From Eunapius fragilis (lineage: Eukaryota > Porifera > Demospongiae > Spongillida > Spongillidae), in NCBI GenBank assembly GCA_963681505.1, contig OY811982.1, positions 3,519,234-3,583,233 on the forward strand: a stretch of DNA of 64,000 nt. Direction: 5' to 3'. A program made the translations under genes and the position numbers. The notes beneath the pieces were generated by a model, which worked only from the letters and a program-made list of their open reading frames with translations, searched no databases and was not told where the DNA came from. Positions 1 through 11,654 of the stretch are shown in pieces; position 1 is the first letter of the stretch, and each line of letters opens with the position of its first letter.

Positions 1-934
1 TATAAGGACATGCATGCGCTTAGAGTGATGTGAGCATTTTTATGTTTACATCTTTTTTACTCCTATAGATGCACACCAGTGGAGGTTTAGCATACACTTT
101 TGCTAGGCACTTGCAAACACATCCTTTTCAGATCTCCTACTGTAACTTTCACTGGCAGAGGAGTGGAGAGATAATGAGTTTGTTCACACTGTAAAGCAGT
201 ACATGCCAGAACTTCTACAAAAACAGAATACTCACCTTGCACTTCATCTCGGCATTTAGTGCTGAATGGTATGTTTATAGAAAATATATTATTATGCCTA
301 TATATGTTACTTTTCCTTTAGGTTTGAGTCTTTTAATTTGAATGTGTGAAACTACAATGTACATGGAAACAGACTTGCCCCCAGTCGTGACATTGCTATG
401 CGTTTTTGTATCTTGCAACATTTATGATATATCTGTCATGGTGGAAGCGAAAGGTACACCACATCATCATGGCAATGTTGGTAATGAATGGCAACTGTAT
501 CCACAGTTGTGGTGGTGCATTGAAGGATCTGCACTCGTCCGCATTTGTCCAACATGTTATTTGTGGTATCTCTTTGAGAACTCCATGCTGACAGAGTCAT
601 TTATCAGCCCGGGACACTCAGAAAGGTTGTCTCAAAATGCATGCACTGCTGTATAGTGATGCAGAGGTGTTCTTTTCACCTAGGCATGCAAGAATCTTAT
701 GTGCATTCTGTCTGAGTTGCCACTTGTGACAGCTGGAGAACGCCCATCCGCTTTTTGTTACAGTGCGGGGTGCATTATGACCTTGTGCCGCAGCTAAGCT
801 GATGAAGTGGCCGTGTACCATGCAGTCATGTCACAACAGCCAAGTTTGGTGAATTGCGGGGATTACATAGAGGTTGTTTCACAGCAACATGATGTAAGAT
901 ACTTCTTGAGTGTGATGTGTTTGTTTTCTTATAG
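1..934. other. No confident gene
   Basis: No recognisable protein family is seen on either strand. A pyrimidine-rich stretch ending in TATAG at 68 is a good splice acceptor and is followed by 41 open codons (69-191, plus strand) that end in a stop. Open frames around 342-656 have no acceptor/donor arrangement I trust. This may be intron and exon remnant of the gene whose possible last exon is at 935-1045. Confidence 0.3.
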
Positions 935-1045
935 ATGCTGTATGGAATATTGTTAGCTGTGTTCAAGCTACAAGACAGTACTTATTGTCTTGTACAGGGC
1001 GTTCAGCAGCTACAGTCATTTGGTGGAACACCACAACGAATATGA
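935..1045 (+). CDS. Candidate terminal exon, unrecognised plus-strand gene
   Basis: A strong splice acceptor (pyrimidine-rich run ending TTATAG at 934) precedes 37 codons ending in TGA at 1043-1045. The peptide begins MLYGILLAVF and ends GGTPQRI. I recognise no family. The call rests only on the acceptor and the open frame; no upstream exon was joined in phase, so it could be chance. Confidence 0.25.
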   Translation: MLYGILLAVFKLQDSTYCLVQGVQQLQSFGGTPQRI

Positions 1046-1766
1046 CTGCCCTTGATTAGACCTAACCACTACTATCTTCATCACACCAGGAAAAAACATC
1101 AAAAGAGCAGCTTCATAGCAGGCAGAGGCAGTGGAAAACGTTGAACGTCAAGAAACTGTGCAGTCATAACTTGTATTTGAACGTGACTCATTTTATTGTG
1201 TAGTGTGGTTTGAAATTCCATATGTGGAAAGCACCACTGTAACAGCTATGAATTAAATTATCAAGTGGCTATAAACAGTACTATATAAGGGACAATAACC
1301 CCTGATCAGTGAATGTGATCATTCTGATGCATATATGTAAGCAAATCTGGTACAAATTGTAGCAATTATCTGGTACAGTCTGCTTGCTATCATACTTTGG
1401 TACAGATAGTTCAATCACTATGTACCAGGTATGACGTCATGTATGGTACACATACGCCTACATATTGGTTCAGGAAATACAATTTAGCTGTGTACAGTAT
1501 TCCTCTATCTATGGTTACACAGTGATGACCACAAGCGATATAAACAGTGTTCGCCCTCACCCCTGTTCGCACACGCTCACGTACCTTTTTCTTCTCTTCT
1601 GGTGTTGCCATATCTTGATTAATAAGAGTACATTTTGCCAGTACGTTTCTCGCTAGCGCAACAAGAGCTCCTCCCAAATCAGCACGTGGCTAAATCTCGT
1701 GCGCTTGGTGGGGTCAACTGTTTAATTATGGGGGCGTTTTGGAAATATTAACGTCATTTTTACGTT
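1046..1766. other. Intergenic; one weak minus-strand first-exon candidate
   Basis: Mostly AT-rich and uninformative. On the minus strand an ATG at 1611 opens nine codons (MATPEEKKK) that run directly into a consensus donor (AAG then GTACGTGAG) at 1584-1583. It would be the first coding exon of a gene extending left, but no second exon was found. Confidence 0.2.
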
Positions 1767-1787
1767 GGGGGGGGGGGGGGGGGGGGG
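1767..1787. repeat. Poly-G tract (21 G)
   Basis: Uninterrupted run of 21 guanines, one of seven G or C homopolymers of 15-29 bases in the window. No transposon ends could be assigned around this one. Confidence 0.95.
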
Positions 1788-2528
1788 AGCAAACTATTAT
1801 GGTTGTGAAGGACTTTATTAATAATTTAGGTAGGTAGGTGGTACAGTAATAATACATCGAAGCGAGCAAAATTTTTATAAAAACTAAATAGTATCAGGAC
1901 CTACGATAGTAGGTCCTATGTAGGATTGGCTCCGTAGGCGTGGTTTTCGATCGAGCGTTAGAAAACAGATTATACGCTTCGTAGCCACTTGCCAGTCGCT
2001 ATAAAATCTGCCCAAAACACGCTGCATCTATAGTCCAACGCGCGATGTTCGCAACCCTGCCGTTGTCTCCAGACGGTATAGTCGATCCCTCGAATCCGCC
2101 ATTTTTTTCTCCTTCTCCTTCTCCTTCTCCTTCTTCCTTTCGTCAAACCTAACTCAAGTTAGGAAAAGCGGGAAAAAATGATATTTGCACCAAAATGTAG
2201 CGCTCGATGCGAAGTTTCATCCTGTGTGAATATTGAAACTATATAGTTTATACCAGTTTCGATATAAATTAATAAAGAGTGTGCGTGGGTGTATTTTTGC
2301 CGATTTATAAAAAATGAAGTATACTGGCGGATGGACAGTTGGATAAGGATCGTAACTAAATGCTTGGACCCATATGTTGTCGGGCTTTCGTCTATACAAA
2401 TTGCTATTGGAACTTTGATGAATTGCCCAGGACCATAAGAACCCGTTTACTAAGCACGTGATCTTGCACGTTTCGTTTTTATGTTCTGGTTGAAACATGC
2501 AAAAAGAGATCGGTACAATGAGAGCAAA
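1788..2528. other. Non-coding stretch with short CTTCTC repeat
   Basis: A pyrimidine microsatellite of CTTCTC units lies at about 2107-2135. Open frames here are short and have no family resemblance. I see nothing else supportable. Confidence 0.4.
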
Positions 2529-3156
2529 GCATGAACCTAGTTCGGTGGCAAAAAAAGCAAAAGCCGGAGAACGTTACCAGGCGAAGTCTGAGCAGAAGCG
2601 AGCCGACGAACGACAACGGGATCTTGAGTGAATCGTGTCAGGAAAAGGGCAAGGTACATGCAGACCCTCGTCATCCTATTTTTAATTGCATCTTATCAAC
2701 ATGTATATATTTACTTCTTACTGTAGCTATGATGATGACCCATGCGAGACGCTGGTCAAGCGCGGTACGAAAAAGATCCTGAAACGAAGCGAGCAAAGAA
2801 ATAGAAGAGATCGGGTTAAGAAAAGGGCAAGGTACAGACTCGTCGATCATCCTATTCCTATTTTAATTTGTATTTTCAAACTGTATCTCTGATGATGACA
2901 CATGCAAGACGCTGGGCGGGCGCGGTACAAAAAAGACCCTGAGACGAAGCGAGCATGATAATGCTACGCAGATCGAAGCGAGACGCAGAAAGAACCTGGT
3001 GGTACCAAAATGGCCCTGAACCCAAGCGGGTTGGTGAGCACAAACGCTACATTGATCATGCTGAAACAAGAAGAGCAGTTTAAAAGGCTAAATAGTCTGG
3101 GTCTGATCTAAACACTGCCTCCCAAGTGCTGGACAATAAGAAGTCAAGATTAAACG
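2529..3156 (+). pseudogene. Decayed periodic basic module, RY-x-x-DPE-x-KRA type
   Basis: Read in changing frames, the plus strand carries successive degenerate copies of one short motif: GERYQAKSEQKRADE near 2565, RYEKDPETKRAKK near 2763, RYKKDPETKRA near 2924, WYQNGPEPKRVGEHKRY near 3000. At DNA level the core (ACGAAGCGAGC context) recurs about every 165-170 bp with unrelated sequence between. Stops and frame changes separate the copies, and a consensus donor follows at 3156/3157. From memory, arrays of DPEKKRA-like repeats occur at the N-termini of transposon-associated proteins in sponges; that link is not proven here. A second patch of the same motif lies at 36195-36621. Confidence 0.5.
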
Positions 3157-4632
3157 GTGAGTTTATGTGTATACTGTAACAAGTACTGTGGTGAAATAAG
3201 TGAGTAAATTACTGAGCATTCTGATGTGTAACTTTAATGTAATGAAAAGTTAGGTTAAAAAAAGTTAATTTTTACTCAGCTAGGTTTTATCTCTTTGAAC
3301 CAAGAGATGTAAAAGGCAGGGTGTATAAATTTAATGTTCAGGTTTTGTCTCACAAAGAGATGATAAAAGGCAGGGTGTATGTTGCTTCAAAAGACACTAA
3401 ATAGCATAGCAATAAAACGTACAAGAAATGGTTGTTGAAGATTTTAAAGAACCACATGAATGGTTGGTTGACCAAAGTACGCACTAGAATGTTAGCGATC
3501 CCTGTTGACACTAATGGCTGGTGTGTTGTGGCTAATGAAATAAAGGATAAAAGTAAGGGTGAAAGTAGTGATCGTCCCAAAAAGTGGCTTTGCACCTGTC
3601 AGTGTAGACGCTTGAGTGATGAAGAGGTAGATATAATTATAAAAATGAAGTTACTTTTCTGTAGCGGACATTAGAGTAGCACTAGGTGACCTTGGTAATT
3701 GTTGCCACATTGATCGTGACCTGAAGTGCAGACATTTGTGATGAGAATTGTGTATGAACACCCCTCAATATAATACCACACAATAGCAGTGGTTTAAATA
3801 ATAAGGGGATGAGGATTACTGGATCTAAACTGGTTTTGAGTCCTGCTCCTGGTATCACATGTCATGCAAGCTAGGGATTAGCACTTCATGGCTGCCTCAG
3901 CATGCTGATGCTTTGCTCCCAGATGTTACATTAACACCTGTAACTGTTGACACAACACTTCATCTCTAGCTGGCTTCTGACAATGTATGTCACACTTCCT
4001 GACATGCTACAAGGTAGTGGAATAAGATGGCATAGCGCTGTAATTGCAAACATAATTTGCTCAAGATTTTTTTAAGGGAAGGTTATATGCAAAAGGTTAT
4101 ATGTGCAAATGTGTAATGCTTAGTATACGCATGTCAGCTTGCTTGGGGCGTAGCGATGCTGGCGTATATGTGCATAAACCTTCCACAACCATAAAATTAA
4201 TGTGTCCGTATGCTGATTTGTTTGTCAATTCCTTGCCACAGCTGATCCCTCCTGCTTCAGTTATTTTTATCCCTACAGGAGGGGACGACCGGGACGTACA
4301 AGGCGCGGCAGGTTCTCGTTTAAGAATTGTACATGCTAATTTTTACTAAAAATAAGATGTGTTTTTTGATCAAATAAACATGTGAAAAGGCATTATACGC
4401 ACGCGCGGTGTCACCACATATACCGCGAACAAACCTCGCATAAGCAATCAAACCTGGTGGTACAGCAGCACATCCCCAATGCTCATTGGGAACCACAATT
4501 ATGTAACATTATTGAATGTCGATGAAATCTTAATTACCGATAGTGCTAACTTAATTGGCACAATTATATTACGTTATTGGCTTCATGACAACTAACCAAT
4601 CGCTCTGCATGGTAGGAAAAAAAAGCAAGGAA
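3157..4632. other. No confident gene
   Basis: An imperfect direct repeat of about 40 bp (ending AAAAGGCAGGGTGTAT) occurs at about 3283-3326 and 3340-3380. An open frame of 80 codons at 3432-3674 (plus) has a Cys-rich segment (KKWLCTCQCRR) but no recognised domain. The frame at 4101-4349 has no splice or family support. The rest is AT-rich and featureless to me. Confidence 0.3.
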
Positions 4633-4925
4633 ACAAGTAGATAAAAAATTTCTCTTTGAGAAATAGAGTGGGATGTAGGATTGGGATTGGTGGTGTAAAA
4701 AGCAAGGAAACAAGACACATTATGGATTGGTACCAGAATACAACAAGACGGTCCTACATTTAGCTAATTGAAATTCAAAGTGCATGAATCTTGGCTAAAT
4801 GTAGGACCGTCTTGTTGTATTCTGGTACCAATCCATAATGTGTCTTGTTTCCTTGCTTTTTACACCACCAATCCCAATCCTACATCCCACTCTATTTCTC
4901 AAAGAGAAATTTTTTATCTACTTGT
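4633..4925. mobile_element. Foldback element, ACAAGTA family, copy 1
   Basis: Two complementary 132-bp arms (4633-4764 and 4794-4925) face each other across a 29-bp loop. The arm begins ACAAGTAGATAAAAAAT and contains GGTGGTGTAAAAAGCAAGG. Two further copies with the same terminal and core motifs lie at 30819-31328 and 36713-37008. No open frame of note. This is a non-autonomous hairpin element of unassigned superfamily; the near-complete complementarity of the arms suggests a recent insertion. Confidence 0.9.
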
Positions 4926-5035
4926 ATTGTTACAAGCGCATGACATTTATATATTCATATTGCGGTCGAATAAGGTCTATACACGCACACATGAGTATGC
5001 TCTCGCACGCTTGGAGCTTCTATAATTTGCAATTG

Positions 5036-5440
5036 CATGCCTCTGTTACAGGATGACCAGGATGGTTACCTAAGAGAGCTTGATGCTTCTGAAATCTTGG
5101 CGATACACGGTGAGTCCTCTGGACATGTTTATTTGTATCGTGTGCACAAACTAATTAGAATATCTCACAGGTGGTTTGAGGTCATGTGCTGCCTGTGTTG
5201 CAGGATGACCAGGATGGTTACCTAAGAGAGCTTGATGCTTCTGAGGTTCTTGGCGATACATGGTGAGTCCTCTGGACATGTTTATTTGTGTGGTGCGCAC
5301 AAACTAATTAGAATATCTCACAGGTGGTTTGAGGTCATGTGCTGCCTGTGTTACAAGATGACCAGGATGGTTACCTAAGAGAGCTTGATGCTTCTGACAT
5401 CTTGGCGATGCATGGTGAGTCCTCTGGACCATTTTTAAAT
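5036..5440 (+). repeat. Three tandem exon/intron cassettes of about 152 bp
   Basis: A unit repeated at 152-153 bp spacing contains a short exon-like core flanked by splice signals. Cores are 5052-5109 (58 nt), 5204-5262 (59 nt) and 5357-5414 (58 nt). Each is preceded by a CAG or AAG acceptor and followed by GTGAGTCC. The core reads DDQDGYLRELDASEILAIH in copy 1; copy 2 has one extra base, and copy 3 has lost the G that moves the acceptor. Introns between cores are about 94 bp. Because 58 is not a multiple of three, including or skipping copies changes frame. No family recognised; it may belong to a plus-strand gene whose 3' end is at 13.2 kb. Confidence 0.7.
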
Positions 5441-5732
5441 TGGTGCGTGTGGACTAACTAATGTTCAGAGTCAAGCAAGCTAGATGTGTAAAAGTCCAGC
5501 TGTGGTGTTTATAAACAAATGATGTACATGTCTACATGTACATGAGTTATGTTTAACCCCATATATGGAAGGGCCTAGTACCAATAGCTCCTCCCCTTTG
5601 TAAAGCCTTGTTCATCTATGTATTACTCTCACTTCACAAGTAATCATTCACTCAATTTGAGTATTATATTGGTGATGGCTTTACAATCAAGAAATACATA
5701 ATTGCAATCAATAGTCATTAGAGTGTACATTG
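5441..5732. other. Spacer downstream of TNP2 transposase
   Basis: AT-rich sequence between the cassette array and the 3' end of the minus-strand transposase. I looked for CACTA-type terminal inverted repeats and could not pair one with the other side. Confidence 0.3.
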
Positions 5733-8700
5733 TCACATGTTTTGTTGTAAAAAAACCTTCTGTTGTAGTGGGCAGATATACAGAACGTTTTCATCATTTA
5801 GCTTTGTACTTGCTGCAACAAACTGTGAGTGTATTCTTTGTACTGGTAAGAATGATGCTGGGCCAAATGGTTCATACAAATTAGAGCACCACACCTGGCG
5901 TGATTGAGGATGATGACATTGGTGGCGTTGGTACCATTTAACAAACGCAAAAATGTAAGATTTTGTGTTTCCAGTCATGGTATAGTTGTGCTGAAAATAA
6001 TACATAACCTGACCTGGACGAAGTTCTGTTGTACTTATGTCCACGTGACCATCTTTACCACACCATGCTGCGAGGATGTAGCATGATCTTTTGGAACGGC
6101 TCCCGATTGATCCATACACTGTGTTTCCGTTCTTGATGTATGTATATGACATTGCACGAAATGAAATACTTGTGTTGATAACATCCTGTTTGTACATCAC
6201 TTGATAGGTGTTGGCCAAATACAGTGTAATGTCTTCATCAAGATAGTGCTCTGATGCAGTCCCTGATAGACAATAGTGAGCACTGATGGACCAAATGTTG
6301 GTGGGCACATCATGAACTGACAGTTTTGTGGAAGTAATAACTGCCCAATACTCCATGCCATGTTCTGAGCTCATATCATTTAATGTACCAGTGCTTAAAT
6401 CTTTGTTGAACAATTGTTGCATTGTTGTCGTTTGTACATTCAAGCACTCTACGGGAATATTCAGATTGTCAACCTGTACATCAATTCATGCATGAAGTGT
6501 TGCATGAACTGAACTTCCACTGACCGGTTATTGGTTCGATAGTTACCCAGTATACCGTATACCTTTCAAATGAAAAAAGCCAGAATGCATACACAGGCCC
6601 ATAATCCATAATGCATTCAACTAGATGTGTATGCATATGCATATTTGGAGTGACTTTCTCAATGGAATACAATGTCTCAAATTCAATGCAGAATTTAACT
6701 AGTACATGTAGGTCATGACCTTGTTCTGCTTCTTCAATTGTTAGCATTGGTGACACTAGCATTTGAATGCTTCAACAAAAAGATGCCAACAATTTAAGTG
6801 TGTCTGCTCTAGCTCACCATCCAGCACATACATTGAGAGGGTCATTGTCCACATTTTCCATTCATCCGCTGTAAATGAACTAAATCCTGAAGCAATTTTA
6901 TGTGGTATTCTTCCTAATGATGACGGAAATGCACATTTATCCACTTTTGATTGTAAAATGGTATGGCAATTTTTTGGGATAATAGGGGAATCTTCATTTA
7001 ACCATATATTTTTCATTACATGTTTTGCAGTATCCAAAAAAAGGTTATGCATGGCATCAATGATGTGGAACCTTATACAATCAAAGTATTCCAAGTGCAT
7101 CAAAGATGTAAACCTTGACCAACTCAGCGACTCAACTCTTTGTTTCGCAGCATTGCTGACTTGCTGTTGACCTAAAAAGGCTTGTGCACGATGGTCTTCC
7201 TCTTTGCATGGGGCCGAAATTGTATTGAAACCACCACCATAGCACATCACCCCATTTTCTGGGTTGGTCTCAAAAACTTTTGTGCACTTTGAGCAACCAC
7301 ATTTTGCCATGTGAACATTAAATCCACACACCTTTCTAGTTGCTGGTGTGTCACAGGCTACACAAAGCAAAGCAGCTCATAAAGTGATGGGGTTATGTGC
7401 ATCTGGTGATTGTATCTGAATTCCATTTTTCCATAAAGTGTTCAACTCTTCAACAAGTGGATCAAGATATGTATTAATATGCAACGAAGGTTCATGTGGA
7501 CCTGGTATTAAACCAACTAAAATGATGTTTTCTTTTTTAAACCGCATTGATCTTGGCAGATTTAGAATAACTAAATAAATAACACCAACACTATAAGGGG
7601 AGTGTTTGTAAGGTTTGAACCAATCCACATTCAGCATTAGTCCTATATATCATTAGGAGCAGCTAAAAATGGAGTGTTATTTACATGCATGAACTTCTTC
7701 CACACTCTACCATCGTATATGTCATGCAATGCATTGCTAGGGATAGTCCTTTGCCTCCATTTTTCACATGCTGACAGTACACCTGGACGACTAAAAAGCA
7801 ATTTCAATGATTCTGCAAGAGATTTATAACAATACATTTTATGGGGATACACTTTCAATGATCCATCCTTTAGTTTTATTTTAGCCACCAATTTGTGCCA
7901 CATGGTTTTCTACGAGCTCGATGAGGATGCTGTGGGTACTCGCAATATGTGCAAAGGTTTTCGACACTTGTGAGTAAATTGTCTAGATTATATATGGAGT
8001 GACATTCAGGACATACAATAAACTTTATAAAACTATTTCTATTAACACGCAGAATATTTTGTAAGCTTCGCAAAGATTTAGGAAAGATGAATGATATTGA
8101 GGTAATAGTGGGGAAAACTGTTTTAAGATTAAAAAGTAGAAATGCAAAATAATTAGCAAGGTGTTGATGGCGTTAATTCCAATATTGTACCGACAAAACC
8201 ATTTCAGCAGAATGGTTAGAAAACAGATTGTTACTGCATTTGCTTTCCTTGAAACTAATTCTTCTTCTAAATCCTCAGCCATCGGCATTACGTTACTTGG
8301 AGGGAGATCTGAAGTGCTATTACCTTGAATATCATCGTCAATGTCTGCAGCTTGGTCATCCCACATTTCTCCATCATCTATTATTTCTTCCTCTTCGTAG
8401 CCTTTTTCTTGTTCTCCAATTTCTTCATCCTGATTATCTTGCGTATCTATATAGTGTGCAATAATAGAATTCAGTCATGCAATCAGTTAATGATTCGCAG
8501 ATCGCATATACATTGCATGCATCAAGCGGGGCGAATTTTAAAAAGCAGCCTTTACCTGCTACTTCATCTGAATCATATCTGCTTCCATTTGAAAATTCAT
8601 CTGAATCACTATATCTGCTTCTATTTGAAAACTGCTCGTTGTCCAAATCACTCTCATCGGATGTAGCTGCCGCTAATAGATTTTGTATTGCCCACGAATT

Positions 8701-8802
8701 CGACGATGAGTTGAAATAAAGCCTTCTATGCTTCAGGTACGTATTTGAGGAGACTGTTTCACGACAGTGTGGACAATAACGACGGTTACGAGGCATTCTC
8801 AC
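5733..8802 (-). pseudogene. TNP2-type transposase (CACTA/EnSpm-like), decayed
   Basis: Minus-strand gene starting at ATG 8802. Exon 1 (8802-8556) has a zinc-binding start (RRYCPHCRETVSSNTYLKH) and an acidic tail; a consensus donor and an ATATAG acceptor join it in phase to exon 2 at 8446, which opens with an acidic stretch. Next come a CPECHSIY..CTYC zinc site (about 7.97-8.01 kb) and the TNP2 core: a block containing LNVDWFKPYKHSPYSVG (about 7.6 kb), then VACDTPATRKVCGF and IDAMHNLFLDTAKH (7.0-7.37 kb). The C-terminal 236 codons (6443-5733) contain SRSKRSCYILAAWCGKDGHV and RPGQVMYY. I see frame changes near 8.10, 7.90, 7.645 and 6.76 kb and an in-frame TGA near 7.375 kb, so this copy is dead. 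Family assignment is firm; boundaries of the element are not. Confidence 0.85.
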
Positions 8803-8946
8803 TTTGAATTGGTTTAATGTTCAGCAATGACGTCATGCAAACACGCGCGGACCAATGGGAATAGAAATCTCTTATTTGCGCCAAGATAGCATTTGCAGCA
8901 TCTGTCCATTCATTGCTTCTGTCGTACTTTGAAGTCTGTATCAAGA
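8803..8946. promoter_or_regulatory. Probable shared divergent promoter region
   Basis: Only 144 bp separate the ATG of the minus-strand TNP2 gene (8802) from the ATG of the plus-strand gene (8947). The interval contains TGACGTCA, a CRE-like palindrome, near 8827, and a CCAAT box near 8850. Both genes could belong to one element and be driven from here; this is inference from spacing. Confidence 0.35.
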
Positions 8947-9995
8947 ATGTCGTCGCCGTTCGTCACTCCCAGTCGTGTGAATTCATCTTTATTCCCTCAT
9001 CGGCCTATTGTACCTCGCTCTGGTAATCTATGCCATATAATAATACAATGTACATACAAATCACTGAAGACGTATGCATCTACACTATGATATGCATGCA
9101 TATTAGGAGGGTCTCCCGCTACCGCTGGATTGCAATCGGACAATACTACCTGCCAAGATAAAATCCTCGATTCCCTGAAAAGTTTGCAGGACCAGATCGC
9201 GGAGCTAAGGAGCTTAACACCTTCCTCATCGGCAGCCTCCGCAGCAGCAGAGTCCCCGAAGGAGAAAAAGATTTCCAAGGAATTGTCGGTACGCTATTTC
9301 GTGCTATCATCATTATATATTACATAACGCCCCTTATCTGCATTTTTATTTACAGTCTGCAATCCATAGCACTGTGAAACACCTGCGCCATCAGATAGAC
9401 AATCCTATGGAGTGGAATACATCCCAAAGGTACCGCATGCATGTGCATGCATCAATCACACAGGTCATCAGTACTAATGCGGTATACAAAAATGTATATA
9501 CAAAATGGCACTGGCGGGGAAGTTGGACGAATCAAAAAAGCGGCAGCGAAAGGTCCAGCGAAAGCACAACGTGAGTCATATTGTCATGATATTGGAATTT
9601 ATTATCAACATCAGTCTTTATGATATTGATAGAAAGCCCATAGCAGGATGAACGCCTGCACGACTTCTACGGCTATTACTGCCGAAGAGAAAAGTGAAGC
9701 GATGAAGATCCTCACGGTGGACTACATGTCATCCGAAGAAACAGGGCAGGAGTCTGCTGGGAGTGAAGATGAACGCCAGGCGCTCCCAGTAACAATATTT
9801 AAAATTCGTCCACTTCCTTGGCGAAGTGACAGGGCGAATTCGATAATTGCCAGCATGGACCGAAAGGCCCAGCGAAAGAGCTCGAATAGAGCAAGGGAGA
9901 TGTGCCGCAAGCGGTACAATGGCGCTCCGTCAACTCGGCAACCGCCTTCATCTGCTACTGCTTGGGCTGTAAAGGAACTCCCTCTTCGTGGCTAG
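8947..9995 (+). pseudogene. Second protein of the TNP2 element (candidate), spliced
   Basis: Plus-strand gene divergent from TNP2. Exon 1 8947-9022 starts MSSPFVTPSRVNSS. Exon 2 9107-9288, in phase, holds a predicted coiled coil (DKILDSLKSLQDQIAELRSL). Exon 3 9356-9429 follows in phase. A basic exon of about 9.46-9.57 kb (KKRQRKVQRKHN or an overlapping frame) and the last exon, from about 9648 to the stop at 9993-9995, do not join in a single frame, so the copy is probably damaged. The last exon has DYMSSEETGQES, then RPLPWRSDRAN and basic RR-rich sequence ending AWAVKELPLRG. I recall similar MSSEE...LPWRS proteins as multicopy families in cnidarians and sponges, which would fit a transposon-borne accessory protein. 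The link to TNP2 rests on adjacency. Confidence 0.5.
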
Positions 9996-10186
9996 CTTTC
10001 TATCATGTGTGTGTATTAATGTATATGAGATAAGATATTAAAAGTTTATAGCACAATGGCTAATTAATTTTAATAAGGAGTATTATAATGACCAATAGGT
10101 TTCCCACGGTGTTTAAATGTAACGTAAATATCAAATTTACTCCAGCATTTGCTTAAGTGTAAATGTGAGTAAATTGCACATATACC
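9996..10186. other. AT-rich flank with GTAAATG-type repeats
   Basis: AT-rich sequence with several copies of GTAAATG or its near variants, mirrored beyond the other end of the adjacent element at 11846-11955. It may be subterminal sequence of that element. Confidence 0.35.
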
Positions 10187-10200
10187 ATATTTATGTTACG

Positions 10201-10305
10201 GCCCGATTTAAAACTTTTGACCCGTTTTAAAACGAGTCGACCCAATTTAAAGCAGGTTAACCCATTTCCAAGCCGGTCGACCGGCTTTAAAACGGGCTAA
10301 TTAAT
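10201..10305. repeat. Left cluster of TTTAAAACsGGT/GTCGACC palindromic repeats
   Basis: Repeated variants of GGGTTTTAAAAC and CGGTCGACCGG alternate over about 100 bp. The matching right cluster is at 11655-11820. These could be transposase-binding or hairpin-forming sites. Confidence 0.7.
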
Positions 10306-10374
10306 TTTTATAAGAACACAATTTCTAAGTGTGTTTCTCAGTTCAGTAGCATTTTTTTGGCATTTGGCTATGAA

Positions 10375-11490
10375 ATGGATATGTACGATCGAGAGAAGGA
10401 GTTTGGAGCCTTTCTTGCCGAGAAGTTTTCCTCCAATGATAGAGGAACTAGCGTGTAGTTTACAAAGACTTAGGAGACAAAATTAAAACCGCCATAAAAG
10501 ACCCATCGTCTGTTGACAAGAACTTGCGCTTCTTTGTTAAGAAGAAGGGATTCCAGATTCTGAACATCCCTATTCTAGGAGGTCGCGATGTTCTTGTTGT
10601 TCCAGTAAAAGAGCAGGTACTTCTCACTAAATTTTTTGTCAGTTGTAGACGACTATTGATGCGTGTTGTTGCCATTCATCGCACAAAATGGAAAGTTGTA
10701 GTGTTTTTGCAACTTCTAGCGTAGGAAACTGAGATAAATGCGTCATTTATATAGGGCTTGGTGGAGGACAATACCGCTCTTGATAAGTACAGAAGAGTAG
10801 CGCATGTTGAAGAATTCTATGAAATCATTCGTGATGTCCATGAAAAGGATGTGTTACATGGTTGGTACAAGAAGACGTTTGAAAAGGTATGGTGTCATGT
10901 CGCCCATGCACTCCAGGGCTGTATAGTAGGTGGAGAAGAGTTTGTGCAGGTGTTGAATTCTGGTGGAAACCATTGGCTTACCATATCTACTCTCGGTTGT
11001 CCCTACTCTACAGTCAACATATATGACAGCATATGTGTTGCACTCTATACTAGTACCACACAAAAGCAGATATGTTCACTGCTTATGACCCATGAACCAA
11101 ACGTAACCCTGCTTTTCATCAATGTCGACAAGCAGAATGATGCGAATGACTGTGGTCTTTATGCATTAGCATTTTGTGCAGCTCTCTGTTCCGGAGATAA
11201 CCCACAACACATCACCTTCTCTAACACTGACATGAGAAAGCATGTGTTGCATTGCTTGATGCAAAATGAAATGAAACCTTTTAATGGTGAGATGTTAAAA
11301 AGGAAGAAGATGGTAAAGGAGACACAGCTACTTGAAATCATCTGCACATGTCGGAGCATAGAGGATGGTAACATGGTGGAATGCGACGTTTGCAAGGAAT
11401 GGTTCCATCAAGGGTGTATAACTGTACCAGAAAATGTTTGGAACACGCCTTCAACACCATGGATGTGTGATTCATGCAAGGATAAATAAC
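10375..11490 (+). CDS. Ulp1-like (C48) cysteine protease with PHD finger
   Basis: Exon 1 starts MDMYDREKEFGAFL at 10375; a one-base frame change near 10456 leads into VYKDLGDKIKTAIKDPSS and a donor after 10616. Exon 2 runs from 10755 (TATAG acceptor, phase 0) to the stop at 11488-11490. In exon 2, counting from the Met at 10758, the C48 triad is visible: His72 in GNHWLTI, Asp90 in VNIYDS, then Gln126 and Cys132 in KQNDANDCGLYAL. A C-terminal PHD finger follows (residues 196-240: CTC, ECDVCKEWFHQGC, WMCDSC), matching C4-H-C3 spacing. Such proteases remove SUMO or ubiquitin-like tags, while a PHD finger typically reads histone tails; the pairing suggests chromatin-associated desumoylation, which is inference. 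The frame change in exon 1 may mean the copy is damaged; exon 2 looks intact. Confidence 0.8.
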
Positions 11491-11654
11491 GGCCCGCAAT
11501 TCACCAACCAAACTTAGTTAAATGTACTCAAGGAGCTTGCCTTTTTAGATCTCAAGGAACTTGCCTTTTTAGATCTGTTTTTTGTGTGCGCTCGTCGTTA
11601 TTTTAATTTGCTGCATGCTATTTATTTCATGAATCTATACACTGTTAACTGATC

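Noticed and set aside
4101-4349. 82-codon open frame
   Set aside because: No acceptor, donor or family resemblance; chance frame.
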